Counted from the stretch's first letter, positions 1 to 11,471 are shown. The stretch is 64,000 bases of DNA from Scenedesmus sp. ARA3 (GCA_004335835.1 RWJK01000888.1:40122-104121); one strand, 5' to 3'. A program made the numbers and translations. Notes: generated from the sequence alone by a model not told the origin.

Positions 1-9
1 TTCTACCCC

Positions 10-90
10 CCGAGCGGATTAGCGGCTCGCTGGGCTAGTGCCTGGGGGCGGGTTCAGTCCCGAAAGTGTATTGTATTGTATTGTATTCAC
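10..90 (+). repeat. possible tRNA-derived SINE 3' part with short-repeat tail
   Basis: Near positions 47-63 there is a T-arm-like hairpin (CGGG stem, TTCAGTC loop, CCCG stem) resembling an RNA polymerase III B box. An A-box-like GGGCTAGTGCC lies about 20 bases before it. It is followed at 68-87 by four tandem copies of a TATTG-type pentamer. A tRNA-related head with a short tandem-repeat tail is typical of algal and plant SINEs. The spacing between the boxes is shorter than in a real tRNA, and the left edge of the window cuts the element, so this is tentative. Confidence 0.3.
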
Positions 91-1015
91 TGACAGTCAA
101 TCATTGTTTCACTGATTTCTGTCAGGTATCAGGCTATAAATTGTTGTAGTCAAAATAAAGAGACGCCCGTTCAGTGCCACGCTCAGCGTTGGGCTGACAT
201 GAACTTGCAAGCCTTGACTCAAGGTCACCAGTCACCGGGTGCCCGGCACCTCGCTGGGCCAGCGCTGGCCAGCTGGCCTGCAGGTCACCTGCTACGTAGC
301 ATGTTGCGATGTCCTTCCTCTCAGACCCTGATGTTCACAACAGAGCACTGTCTTTGGACTAGTTGACTTGGATATGGTGTGACTAGTCAGTACTGCTTGT
401 TTACTTGTCAACGGGTTTGGGTTTGACGTCATGGCCCATGAAAGTTTGATGGCCCATGAAAGTTTGCTGTGTGTTTTTGGCGTGGTGGTGCAGGTGTGGG
501 TTGCTGTCCTTTGACTAGGACTTCTACAACCCTGCCCGTCAAGATGCATGGCATGTCACGGCTGCGCGGTGCCCCGAGCTTGCACCTGGGCCGTGCTCAG
601 CAAGCTGCCACACATGTGGCCACCAGCTAGGTATGTAGAGAGTCAGGTGTCACAGATTTTTTTACTTGTAGCGGTTACTAGAGAAACGAAATCCTATTGC
701 AGCCTGAGGTGTCACTGATACATGATTCAAGATTTCTGCCTCAGCTGCAATCGTACAGCTGATTGTAGATGCCTCGGAATGCGATGTGCTGTACCGGTAC
801 GAGTGCGCATCCCAATGTACCAGCACACATCAGCAGTTACACCACTTACCAACTAGCAGGCCACTTGCAGGAACACTTCCAATGTGCAGAGAGAAATAAC
901 ACATTCCGCATTGCTTGAAGGTGCGCAGCTGTGCATGACCAGCGTCCTTCGGGATCCTGGCTTTGTCTAGAATTCGTCATTTTACACAACTTGAACAGAG
1001 CAGGGACCACTGTGC
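91..1015. other. intergenic, no gene seen
   Basis: No reading frame here looks like a protein and none has plausible splice partners. The open frames are short and compositionally random. Apart from the short-repeat tail at its left edge I see no structured element. Confidence 0.5.
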
Positions 1016-1766
1016 ATCACATGCCATGCACGGTGCAATCTTTGATGCCCAACAGCAGCACCCTCCTTGGCAAAACATGCAATGATCATGCTGACACCGC
1101 ACACCCTGGATAAGGAAAGGGCAGACGCCATTTGCCATGCCAAACATATAACAGCACATGGTGCTCTCGCTACTGCTGCTGCCGCTGCTGAACATGCACA
1201 CGGTTTGCTGCCCCTGCACACCAAACAAGCAGCAACTGCTGCTAGTAGAGGCCTACAACAGCACCAAACTGCTGCCAGCTTCTGGTCGTGTTGCCAACGC
1301 TGCTGCACCCCCTGCTGCTGCGAACAATTGCTGCTGCTGCACCACCCTGCGATCATTCCTACTGCTGCACGCTTCTGCTGCTTGGTGCCTGCTTGCTGCT
1401 TGCCTGCGCCGTGGTGCTTGCTGCCCTTATCCACACTGCTGGTGATGAGGCCAGTGAACACCAGGCCCACTGCCCACCACTGCTGCGGCAGCAGCGGGTT
1501 GGCATTGAGTGCCAAGCTGCCCAGGATGTTGAAGAACTTGCGCGTGGTGCAGATCAGCGTGTTGACCAGCGAAACAAACTGCTTGATGGTGAAGAAGATG
1601 AACAGCTGCCCCACCGCGTTGCACAGGCAGAATAGCACAACGTCCCACGCTGCTGTTGTGTGCATGGTCAGGAACAGCAGCAGCTGCTGCCCCACGCCAG
1701 ACACCGCCAGGTACAGCCCGTTGAACAGCGCGCACCAGAAGTTCATCCAACACATCATGTGGATGG
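1016..1766 (-). repeat. partial duplicate of the transporter gene and its 3' flank (copy A)
   Basis: This stretch matches 10100-10850 in the same orientation. The match includes the last third of the transporter coding region and several hundred bases of its 3' flank, which is non-coding in the intact copy. The flank is diverged but alignable: shared islands include GAGGCCTACAACAGCACCAA and TGCTGCTTGGTGCCTGC. Similarity stops abruptly near 1766, inside what would be the middle of the coding sequence. This is a segmental duplication about 9 kb from the parent, not a processed copy, because it carries downstream genomic sequence. Confidence 0.8.
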
Positions 1767-1770
1767 CGCC
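1372..1770 (-). pseudogene. 5'-truncated UDP-sugar transporter copy, stop codon lost
   Basis: About 128 codons correspond to the C-terminal third of the intact transporter at 10458-11471. They begin at the conserved IHMMCWMNFW block and run through TTRKFFNILG and the last membrane segments. The reading frame is intact. Differences from the parent include LFLSMHTAAAWDV to LFLTMHTTAAWDV, CGAVGQ to CNAVGQ and SVVLNAN to SLALNAN. The parental TAG stop is AAG here (plus-strand CTT at 1372-1374), so the frame reads on for about 130 codons into former 3' flank and ends at 982. The first two thirds of the gene are missing. Just upstream of the homology the minus strand reads TGTGTTCGCAG, a good splice acceptor, so a chimaeric transcript is conceivable, but no upstream exon was found. 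It most likely makes no working transporter. Confidence 0.75.
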
Positions 1771-2557
1771 GCCCTGCGAACACAGAGTACGAGCGGCAGC
1801 ACGGCTGGCAGCCTGCTACAAGCTCGTGCTGCTGTCACTACTCGCCAAGCAACCTGTGAAAGCAACCACGCCTTAAGCTGCCAACCTCATTGCCACCCCA
1901 AGCGTCATCCAGGTCTGACCTACAGCGTTGCGAGGTCGAGGCTAGGTGCTCTCCTTTTACCAGGGTTCATGCGATTCGCTGCATATAAACCACCTGCAGT
2001 GCTTTCTGCGGTGTAGTCCTGCCTGGTAACATTATCATGTGATGTAGTACGAATGGTTCAATGATGTGCCATGATAGTGCACAGCGCGTCAGCAAACACT
2101 CGGCAGCACATCTAGCACGGCCCAAAAGGCACAGGTGCAGTCATCCGTCATAATCATCACCAAAGATTGGCACAATGTTGACGTACACCGCTGCGTGATG
2201 ACTTCTACAAAAAAAGTTTTTAACTCTGTTGGTCCATACACTTCTATATAGAGTATATTGCAAAGTACAATCTGCATTTTTGTGCCCGATCCTGGAGGGA
2301 CTATGCTTCGCTGCCCTACTAGCAGCCTGCAGCCGCCACTGACAACCACGCCGCAGCACCAACTAGACCAGCTGAAACACAACAGCAGAGACGGCTGCCC
2401 TGAGCTGATGGTGTAGCTGAATACCAGCCTCCCGCACAAACATCCCAGAGTGCTTCGCATGCAGCTGTGTGCTGGTACCTGGCATGCATTGCTTGTTGCA
2501 CCTGCCGCTGGCCATTGCAGCACTACCGTACCGTGTATTGTGACAATACAACGCCAG
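1771..2557. other. intergenic
   Basis: No supported gene lies here. The right half is 3' flank of the minus-strand WSC-protease gene, whose stop codon is at 2558-2560. Several small open frames on both strands overlap each other and resemble nothing. Confidence 0.45.
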
Positions 2558-5500
2558 CTAGGTGCTGCAGACTGTTTCGTTGTCGATGGAAACCCTCTTG
2601 GGAAAGTCAACAGGACACGCCACGTACAACGGTGGCGGCAAAGCATCCAGCTTCAGGCAGGCAACGAGCTCATCATCATCAAGGCCTGGCGTGGTGTAGG
2701 CACCGAACACGGCTGGCTGCACATCGATGCCTGATGACGTGGAATAGCAGGCGGACGTCTTGGTGCACAGCTCAAGTCTCATGGCTGTTGGTCTTTCTAC
2801 AGAGGCTGAATATGACATGAACGCCACGTAGCCTGCTGGGCAGCGCCTCGCGGTGTCTGACACGCACCCGAGCACCTCATCCAAGTAGTCGATGCTGCTG
2901 AGGAAAGAGCTGCCTGGATTCGTCGAGCCGATGGGCCCGAGATTGTTGTATGACTTGCATGTCCTGTACATGTTGCCAAGGCATTTGCGGTCTTGTCTTA
3001 CTGGCGGTGTGTTCGCTAGCCTGGGCTTGATCCCTCCGACAGGGCGGGCAGCTGAGTACGTTGTGCCGACATCTGCCAGTGTCACTGTGAAGCCAGGCGT
3101 GGTGCAGGACTGCTGTTGCTGGCACCTGTGCCTTCGGATTGGACTGCCGCTGTACACCGGCAAGTACTTGGAAGGACATGGTGTTGCATCCGTGATGCAC
3201 GATTTGATTGCCCCTGCCTGTGTTGCTACCGATGTCGGGTACTTCATTAGACAACTGGATGCCACAGCATTTGCTGACAGGCACTCGCGCAGCAGGCTGC
3301 CATGCATGGCCGGAATGGTGAAGGGGGCCTTTGTGCAGGCACAACTGCCGTTTGCAGCGGCTGTGCTGTAAGGGACGTCAGCGCAAGGCACCTGCAAATA
3401 TGCAGCACGCACACATTCAGGTTGTGCCGGCATGTGCACATGTACTTGCTGCAACAAACAGCATGTTGCTGTAGTACTAGTACTAGCTAGTGCTGGCAGC
3501 AGCAATACTATACCAATACCTATGCCGGCAAACACAACCACCGATGCAAAGCGGCTTCAGCAGGTTGTGGTTACATCCAGCAGGTGCGCCAGGCGTCAGC
3601 TGTCCACTGCAATTCTGTTGCTGAACACAGTGTGGATTCATTCACCCGCTGGTGCCTTTGCATGCATGAGGCAGGTAGCTTACAGGTCTGGGTGGCAGGG
3701 GCACAAGGCCGGCCACCATCTCATACGTCTGCCCACAGAGTTTGAATGGTCCCTTGCTGGCTGCTGACAGCGAGGGGAGCCCCAGGTTGGCTGCTACAAT
3801 GTCGCCAAGGATCACCGCTTCGTTGAGCCACGTGGCAGCCTTGCCAGCCTCGTAAGCTGCAAGCGACAAACTGTACAAATCGTCCACCAGCTTGACGAGG
3901 CGCATTGGCTGCTGTGCTGTAAACAGCAGACAGTTGGTGTCCTGCTTGTCATAGCTCAGCCCTTGCTTGAGCATGACTGTCACAGCGTCTTTCACTGCTG
4001 ACCGGTCTGGTCTAAACTGCAGCCCGTAAGCAGGGTGGCGGTCAATGATGCCTGCAGCACCATACGCAATCCTCACACTACCAGCAAGGCCCCAGCGGGG
4101 ACCCCAGCTGTTCTTGCAGACCCAGTAGCCTTTGGCAGGTGGGCCACGCACAGCGTCTGATGTAGTCAAAATGTCTTTCCACCTGCAAAGGCAGTTGCGC
4201 ACGCACAGCTGATGTCAATCAAGTATATTCTGATCAGATATACAGGACGTACTGCATTGCATAATTCAACAGACAGCTAGCACTTGCCGAGCAGTCTCAC
4301 CCGTAACAGAAGAGCGCATGCCCATTGCCAGGCTGGCCTTGCTGCAGGGTGGGTGGGTCTGTGTATATGGTGCCCTGCGCACCCCCTGAAGGCGAGTTGT
4401 TGGGGTAGTTGGCAAATTCGTCTGGTATGTCAACGGAAGCCATGACACCACCATTCAACACGACCTGGCGCTTGACCTGTGCTTCTGTCTCGAGGGGGTT
4501 GCCATCAGCCGCCATGCTCATCGTGGCATCTGCAAGCAGCATGCGCGGCAACAGCACAATCACTGCAGCATCATTTTTGAATCTAAATTGTTTGGTGCAT
4601 GCAGTCTGGCCAAGTGTCGCGCAACCAAAGGCTTGTTACTAGCCGCCACACAACAACGCCTGCTGCAACCGTTACCGCAAAGAAGTGCCACAGCTGCAGC
4701 TGAAGTTCACCGCAGCACTTCACTCCATGTGTCATGAAAATGGCTCTTACTTCGTGGTAGCACAGATGGACACTTCTTGTCAATCACTTGACACTCCCCA
4801 TTGGCAGGTATGCCGGTGTACTTGTAGCAGTTGCGGGATGCCCACTTGGTGACCTTCTGCCCTGCCACATTCTCCAATATGGTGCGGAAGGACGCGCCGG
4901 ACACACAGCCCACCTTAGGGTCCAACCTGTTGAGGGCGTGATATGAAAAGTGTTAGAGGCAACCTGATATGTTTTTTGGCCGCTGACAAGCGCTGTCGTG
5001 CTTGAGTAAACGGCTGTAGGTACCTTGCACACCAGCATGCACCATCTGCAGTGTAAAATCGCCTCAACTTGTATGACTGTTAGCAAGCGGGCAGGACTGC
5101 ACAGCAGATTATGTGCTAGCTTCTGTCATGAGAGGAACAAAACCTATTTGCAAAGCACAGTGTGATCCGTGCCATCTTCCCACCTGCAGAAGCTGAGGTC
5201 CTGTTCAGACAGGCTGATCTTGTGCCAGTTCCAGTTCATGTAGGCAGCAATGGCAGCCTCGGCTGCTGCCGTGGCAGCAAATGCAGCACAGCTGCTGCAG
5301 CTCCGCTGATCCTGCACGTCCCAAGCGGTCATGGCATGCAAGCACAACAGTAGTATGCCTCCACAACTGGGGTTCACGCCATGCGAACAGTGCAGCAACA
5401 TCACGCAAGCTCACCAATTGCAAATCATACGTTTGCAGCACTTGAGGTGGCTGAGTGTAGCTGAAATGCATGTATGACACCTTCATACGCTGGCAGCAGC

Positions 5501-8500
5501 AGCAGCAAACATGGTGTGTAGGGCACTGCTGTGCGACATCAGCTGTGGCTGCGCATGCCCGTCAGTCCTGGGTACACATCAGCAGTCGAGCGTGTTACCT
5601 ATGCTGGGCGCACCAGCCGCGTCCCTCCAGGTGTGTCTGCTGCATTGTTGGAGTTATAGCTGCTGGGCAACAGCGACAACAGCAGCCCCTCACAGCAGTC
5701 AAGCTGGTAGATGTCGTCACTGTTGCAGGCCTTTTGGGCCAGTGCGCTAACACTCAGGGGTGCATTCAGATTCCCAACAATGGATCCAATGTTGCGTGTG
5801 CACTGTGGGTTCCGCCTTGTGCAGTTCAAAGGGCTCTGCACAGTCTCTTCCTCCTGGATCCTCAGGCCTGTCTTGAATCTGCAGACCACGCATTCAGCAG
5901 ACAAGCACTGGTTACTGCTCAACCAGCTGGGCAATGCAGCAGCAATTGCATTGTGTCACGATCTTGGCTGGTGGCAGGAACCCTGCTTGCCATGTTCCTG
6001 CCTGCGCTGCCTCAGTGTCTGTGGTGGTATGGCTGTGCCCCCCGTGCTGGAGGGCGCCTGTTGTAAGTTACAATTTGAACAGGTGGCTGCGTTCGACATT
6101 ACACCGTGTCTCCTGTTCACTTGACAGGCACATGCCTGCATCCATCGCAGCAGCCACATGACTGAATGCACCGAGCGAGTGGGCAGTGACAACTCACCTG
6201 GGTACACAAGTCATGCTGCCATCAACGACGGTTGCCACAAAGTTGTCATTGCATTTTACTCCACACGTGTACTCCTCTGCACTGCTGGAGTCACAGGTGG
6301 GTGTTCCAAACGCCACCACAGGGCACTTGACGCATGCACGCCCACACGCATCCACTGTGGTGCAGCCAGGCATCTCTGCAGACATAGCAGTTGAGTTGAC
6401 AGGTAAAGCCTTGTCGACATACAGCATGTAGCAGCCAACAGGTGTGGCAGCAGTGCAGACTGCAACACAGCAACGTGTTGTATGTGTGCAGCAAAGCTGC
6501 TGCGAGTCAGCAGGCCGCAATGCCATGGCATGGGCATGGATATATGCAGCCAGACAAAGGGGCGTTGGCATAACAGAGGATAGTCAGCCAGTCTGATCTG
6601 CAAACACGTGGTGCTTGTAAGGCACACTACCAGCAGTAGCCGTGCACGCACCGTACACGAACCACACTCGGGGCAGGCTTGCGCCGCCGTAGCCGTCAGC
6701 GCTGCCGCACGCCTTGGCAGCATCGTCGGAACATGGCGTGTAGCACCCGAGGGAGCCGTTGATGGTAAAGTTGAGCATAGGGGGAACCAGCGGCTTTGAA
6801 TTGAAGGTGTAGCCATGACCTGCACCAATTGCGCGTGGCAGATAACACCAGAACCTACAGTATGTTGCAAGTGTGTTGGACTGCTATACGATGATGTCCC
6901 ATTGTGAATGCTGCATCAACCTCAAGTTGCCAGTCAGAGTGCACTGCTGTCACTTTGACTGCAGCACTTGCAAGTCCACATGTTGCTGACTGGTGTTACA
7001 TCGGAGGGATAGGCAGATCAACTTCTGCACAAATTGGCAGGTGGCAGCTAGCTCCAGCAAGTTTGCAGCCTTAAGGTAAACGCTCATGTGTGTCCAACTG
7101 TGCAGGCTGGGGCAACGCACCGCTGGTGTCATTCCTTGCCACAGCGAAGTATCTGGCATTGCTCAAAACAGCTGCGGCCTTTGCCTGAGAGTAGTATGCA
7201 GCTGCTGCCAGCTCAACAGCCACCTGCAGTTGCAGGAACATTGTTGCAAGTAGACATAGATGTCAACCAAATCATGTCAAAAACACGTCAGCAAACACAT
7301 GTCAGCGTCTATATGTTGGCAATGCGTGTCAGCTGCTCAAAGGTTTCCTGACTTCTTCAAGCAACTTCTTTGAGCTCTGCATCACGCAGAGGCACGTGAC
7401 TTGATTGCACAGGCTGGTAGGCATTGCGCTGGCGGTCATGGCACAGCAGGGGCTGACAGCAGCTTGCAGCAGCTTTCGAAGCTGTTCCCACACATGTTGC
7501 TATGTGTTACACGCACTTACACGGCCTGGCAAGGCCGCCTCATCAGTCACGCAGCCGAGGGGGATGGGCCCGCCAGGGGGCACCAGCTGGTGAATGTCAA
7601 TGGCCTGCAGTAGCAGAAGCAGCAGCAGCAGCAGCAGCGACAACAACAAGTATGATACAGCTGTCAGCAACAGCAGCATATAAATCTTTGTGGGTTGAAT
7701 GCCAGACAAATGTTTTTCAGTCAGGGCAGGGAAGGCGCTAGTGTTGGTCATGGGTTTAGGCAGGGTGGCTGTGCACGGCAGTCAAGCACCACCAGTGGCG
7801 CGCTGTCCACCCGATGGAGCTGAGAAGGGATTGGTAAACAATAAGCTGTGTTTGCTGGTTTCGAGAAGCTGTTTTCCTGCAACGCGTGGATGGCTCCTCG
7901 TCTTACTTCAAAGCTGCTGCCATCGGTGCACTTTGACTCGCGAGCTTTCCCCACACTTGTTGCCAGCTGGAGGTCGGCGCCGCCATAGCACTCCCCATCG
8001 CTCACACCATATAGCGGCTGCACAGGCGTGGCGGCTGCTGCCAGCCCTTGGCACTCCTTGATCGTAACGCTGGTGATGTCAGCTGGGTTGAGCATTGTTG
8101 GCAGTGCACGGTAGCCGGTGTTGTAAAAGCAGCCAAGATACTGGGCAGCTGCAAGCAGCACCGGGAACAGCAAACGTGAAGTGGGCTGGGATCCAGTGTG
8201 TGAACTGCTTGGTGTGCAACTCATCAACTACCCCGCAAGCCAAAATCATACCTCTGCACTATCGAACACATGTTTTGGTCATGTAGAAGACAGCAGCAGC
8301 AATGTGCACAAAGGCAGCTTCGAGCTCAGCAGCAGCAAGCAGCTGAACATGCAGTGCCACAGGCAGCTGCTGTGGTTGTTGCTTGCAGCTGCTCTGCCCT
8401 TAAAGAAGGTACTCAGTGAAGAGTCAGCTGACTTACTTGGCGGCGATGTGACAGCAGTACATAAACCTGCTAGCAGCAGCGCCCCCACACATCCAACCAC

Positions 8501-8517
8501 TGCTGCTGCTGTTGTGC
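2558..8517 (-). CDS. secreted WSC-domain papain-type cysteine protease, 13 exons
   Basis: Exons in coding order: about 8517-8437, 8148-7907, 7604-7521, 7223-7121, 6819-6652, 6459-6198, 5878-5614, 5489-5415, 5311-5184, 4926-4751, 4529-4301, 4182-3684, 3448-2558. Every junction after the first keeps phase. The first exon encodes a hydrophobic signal-like segment (GCVGALLLAGLCTAV). Two WSC carbohydrate-binding-type domains follow: YLGCFYNTGYRALP...GECYGGADL, and GCVTDEAALPGR... ending CYTPCSDDAAKACG. Next comes a Cys-rich EGF-like stretch, then a C1A papain-like domain. The catalytic Cys lies in RSCSSCAAFA, followed by LSEQDLSFC; the His is in GNGHALFCYGW and the Asn in YWVCKNSWGPRWG. A 297-codon Cys-rich C-terminal exon of unknown role follows. 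It is probably a secreted or wall-associated protease of about 1,070 residues. The initiator ATG is unresolved; a candidate upstream exon starts at 8827. Confidence 0.85.
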
Positions 8518-8529
8518 CTGCGTTTGCGA

Positions 8530-9760
8530 GTACAAATAAGCAGTTTTTTTACTTTCCAAATGTGCAAAGACAATCATAAATTGTACAAGTGGCTCGGAAG
8601 GCCTTGCTGGGCAGTACGTATTCTCTGAAGCTGTACAGCTTACATATGTAGGCCTGCTGTTTGAAGTTGTTGCCAACCACTGTGACCAACATGGCGAGGG
8701 TCAGCGGTGACTACACCGCCCTACACTTTCGAGCATACGACGTGTACTCGTTGCTGAGAGCGACGCGGATAAGTATGGCAGCGACACGGATCACTATGGT
8801 GATCTTTTCAGAGGGGCAGCCAGCCATGGCCAGGGCCATGATGGGATGTGCTGCCAGGCGCGGCATACAAGCAAAACCTGCTCTCACCAGTTCTTGCCAT
8901 CAAAATCTAGTCTCCTGAAGAGGCGTTGAAAAGCATTAGATCAATCTCGCAGCGCGATCAGTTCCGGAACGGTCAGGCACCTATCCACGGGAGCACAGCG
9001 TAATCATTCAATGTGTCGACTATTTTCATGACAACGTTACGCGTAGATGTCATCATTTCAGGCTGTGCTGGTGCGACATGGACGTCGTGCTTCAAACCCG
9101 GTGCTGGTAACAGCTGGTGCCGGAAGCCCGTGATTTTGCTCCGCCTGCATGGTCACTGGGCTCGAATACAACGGTTGCATGTAAGCTTTTAGCCATTCGT
9201 TACCAGGCTGTGAAGATCAAGTGCAGAGATGCTGGTGCCAGGCAACACTTGCTGAAGACCCTGCCTCTGCAGAGAGGCAGCTGTCTCTCCTTCAGATACC
9301 CGGTGTGCAGTCGCTGCTGTCCATATCGCCACTCTTTATTTACACGGTTCTGTCATATTGGCACCCCGACCCTGGCAGCTTGCTAGCATGCCACCCCGCT
9401 GCATGCACAATGGTTCATTGACTCACTGACACGCAGGTGATCTGCCAGCCTGCAGGCTGTCAGGCCTGACCCTTGCTGCAAGCATGACATGGGACAGAGC
9501 TGATGACATGAACGGTGACAGCAAACTAAAACAACCATCATCCTTCGAAGGCGTTCTCTGCATCCAGCCCAACTTCACCTGAAACCTGCGTGCTGTGCTG
9601 AGGTCTGCGCAGCAGCATGCCACATGCAGTGCATTTGGCAACCACATCAGTGAGCGAGTCACTTCCGATGACTTACAACTGCAAACCTGACAAGAGATGC
9701 GTCACATGCATAAAATCATCAAATTCCCAAAACCAGGCTCACATGAAGCAGCTTGTGCAT
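8530..9760. other. upstream region of the protease gene, no further gene supported
   Basis: This should hold the 5' exon and promoter of the protease gene. On the minus strand an ATG at 8827 opens a short frame with a hydrophobic stretch (ITIVIRVAAILIRVAL). It could be the missing first exon, but I could not place a clean donor in the right phase. No other coding pattern was found from 8900 to 9760. Confidence 0.35.
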
Positions 9761-9764
9761 AGAT

Positions 9765-10030
9765 CCTGCTGCTACAGGGGACAGGTTCTGTTGCCGCTGC
9801 ACTCCACGTGCACGTAACTGCTGCCAGCATGCTGCGCAGCAGAGGCCTGCTACAGCCCTAACACATATACGCAGCAGCTCGCGTTGCCAGCGCTGCCAGC
9901 TGCACGTCCAGCTGCTGCAGCCTTTGCTGCTGCGCCCTCGCCCTGCGGTTACTCCCGCTAGCCCATTGCTGCGCTATTGCTGCTTGGTGCATGCTTGTTG
10001 CTTGCTGGCGCCTGGCACCGTCATGTGCTG
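9765..10030 (-). repeat. extra diverged copy of the transporter 3' flank (copy C)
   Basis: This stretch resembles the 3' flank of the transporter at about 10255-10500 and that of the truncated copy at about 1180-1420. Shared landmarks in order are the TGCCGCTGCA and GAGGCCTGCT blocks, GTTGCCAGCGCT, and then CTGCTGCTTGGTGC before TGCTTGC(T/C)GGCGCC. No transporter codons remain, so only the flank was duplicated or survived. It lies directly downstream of the intact gene, giving a tandem flank duplication. Confidence 0.6.
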
Positions 10031-10099
10031 TGCATCTTGCGCATCTGTGTGCTGCAGCACACTGTTAAGCACGTGCAGCATGAATGCTGCCGAGTGTTG

Positions 10100-10457
10100 C
10101 TGCGATGCAAAAAAACAAGGTGCGATCTTCAATACCCCAGCCAAGTACGTAGCATGCTGCCAATGATCACTCGTGACACCACACAAACCCTGCATATGTA
10201 AGGGCAATGACAGCCCCCACACAACCCCTATCAACACCCCACTATCACTGCTGTTGCTGCTGCTGAACGCAGACACGGTCTGCTGCCGCTGCAGACCAAG
10301 TGAGCAGCACCAGAGGCCTGCTCCCAACAGAGGCCTACAACAGCACCAATGCTGCTGCCAGCTACCACCGGTGTTGCCAGCGCTCTTGCTCCTCCAGCTG
10401 CTGCGTCCTTTGGCTACTGCTCCACCGTGCTGCTGTCACTCCTGCTACTGTTGCGCG
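10100..10457 (-). repeat. 3' flank of the intact transporter (copy B of the repeat)
   Basis: This non-coding stretch lies immediately 3' of the transporter stop. It is the parent of the flank in copy A (1016-1370) and is related to copy C (9765-10030). It is rich in CTG triplets and probably holds the 3' untranslated region. Confidence 0.6.
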
Positions 10458-11471
10458 CTACTGCTGCTTGGTGCCTGCATGCTGCTTGCCGGCGCCGTGG
10501 TGCTTGCTGCCCTTAGCTACGCTGCTGGTGATGAGCCCTGTGAACACCAGGCCCACTGCCCACCACTGCTGTGGCAGCAGTGGGTTGGCGTTGAGCACCA
10601 CACTGCCCAGGATGTTGAAGAACTTGCGCGTGGTGCAGATCAGCGTGTTGACCAGCGAGCCAAACTGCTTGATGGTGAAGAAGATGAACAGCTGCCCAAC
10701 TGCGCCGCACAAGCAGAACAGAACCACGTCCCACGCTGCTGCTGTGTGCATGCTGAGGAACAGCAGCAGCTGCTGCCCCACGCCAGACACTGCAAGGTAC
10801 AGCCCGTTGAACAGCGCGCACCAGAAGTTCATCCAGCACATCATGTGGATGGGGTTGTTGTCCTTGTACTTCCGATTAACCTCGTCTTGATAAGCATTGG
10901 TGTAGCCATCCAGGGTGAGGTTGATGAAGCACAGCAGGTAGCCCAGTGGCGCGTTGGGTGCTGCCAGCTTGGATGTCACCTTGCTGGAGGACTTGCGCGC
11001 AAACAGAGAGATGCCTACTCCAATCATGCTCATGCACATGTACTCCAGCGCGCTGTAGCGCTTGCCGTAGAACATGGTGCCAATCAGCATAACCGGCACC
11101 ATCTTGCAGGACTTTGCTAGCACCTGTGCTGGGTAGCTGATGTTCTTCAGTGCAATGAGGCCGCAGGCGGGACCTATGGTGTTGGTGAGAGCCGGCCTCC
11201 AGTAGGCAGTCCATGGGGGCAAGTGGCTGTTGGATTTCTCCTTCCTGCTCTGGAATAGCAGGATGACGTAGGCCCAGAGGAAGCAAGCAAGGCTCTGTGC
11301 TCCATTGAGTGCCTCCAGGTTCTTGAAGCGCTGCCCACCAGCATACTGCTTCATTTGAAGGTGCTCAGACACGATGCCTTGCGTAAGGTAAGCGGCATAG
11401 ATGCCAGACACACAGAACATGAGCAGCAGCACATTGGCCAGTCGATTCGGCGACGCAGAATGTTCTGCCAT
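10458..11471 (-). CDS. UDP-galactose/UDP-glucose-type nucleotide-sugar transporter (UTR/SLC35B family)
   Basis: This is a single-exon frame of 337 codons with a true ATG at 11471. The product is hydrophobic along its length, with about ten predicted membrane segments, as expected for drug/metabolite-type nucleotide-sugar transporters of the ER and Golgi. Diagnostic blocks are GIYAAYLTQGIVSE near residue 23, LAKSCKMVPVMLIG near 120, a TLDGYTNAYQDEVNRKY loop near 195, and the C-terminal TTRKFFNILGS motif shared by plant UTR and animal SLC35B1 proteins. It would exchange UDP-sugar for UMP across the endomembrane to feed glycosylation. The C-terminus ends in GTKQQ without a dilysine retrieval motif. 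The exact sugar cannot be told from sequence. It is unusual here in lacking introns. A truncated duplicate lies at 1372-1770. Confidence 0.9.
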   Translation of the reverse strand: MAEHSASPNRLANVLLLMFCVSGIYAAYLTQGIVSEHLQMKQYAGGQRFKNLEALNGAQSLACFLWAYVILLFQSRKEKSNSHLPPWTAYWRPALTNTIGPACGLIALKNISYPAQVLAKSCKMVPVMLIGTMFYGKRYSALEYMCMSMIGVGISLFARKSSSKVTSKLAAPNAPLGYLLCFINLTLDGYTNAYQDEVNRKYKDNNPIHMMCWMNFWCALFNGLYLAVSGVGQQLLLFLSMHTAAAWDVVLFCLCGAVGQLFIFFTIKQFGSLVNTLICTTRKFFNILGSVVLNANPLLPQQWWAVGLVFTGLITSSVAKGSKHHGAGKQHAGTKQQ

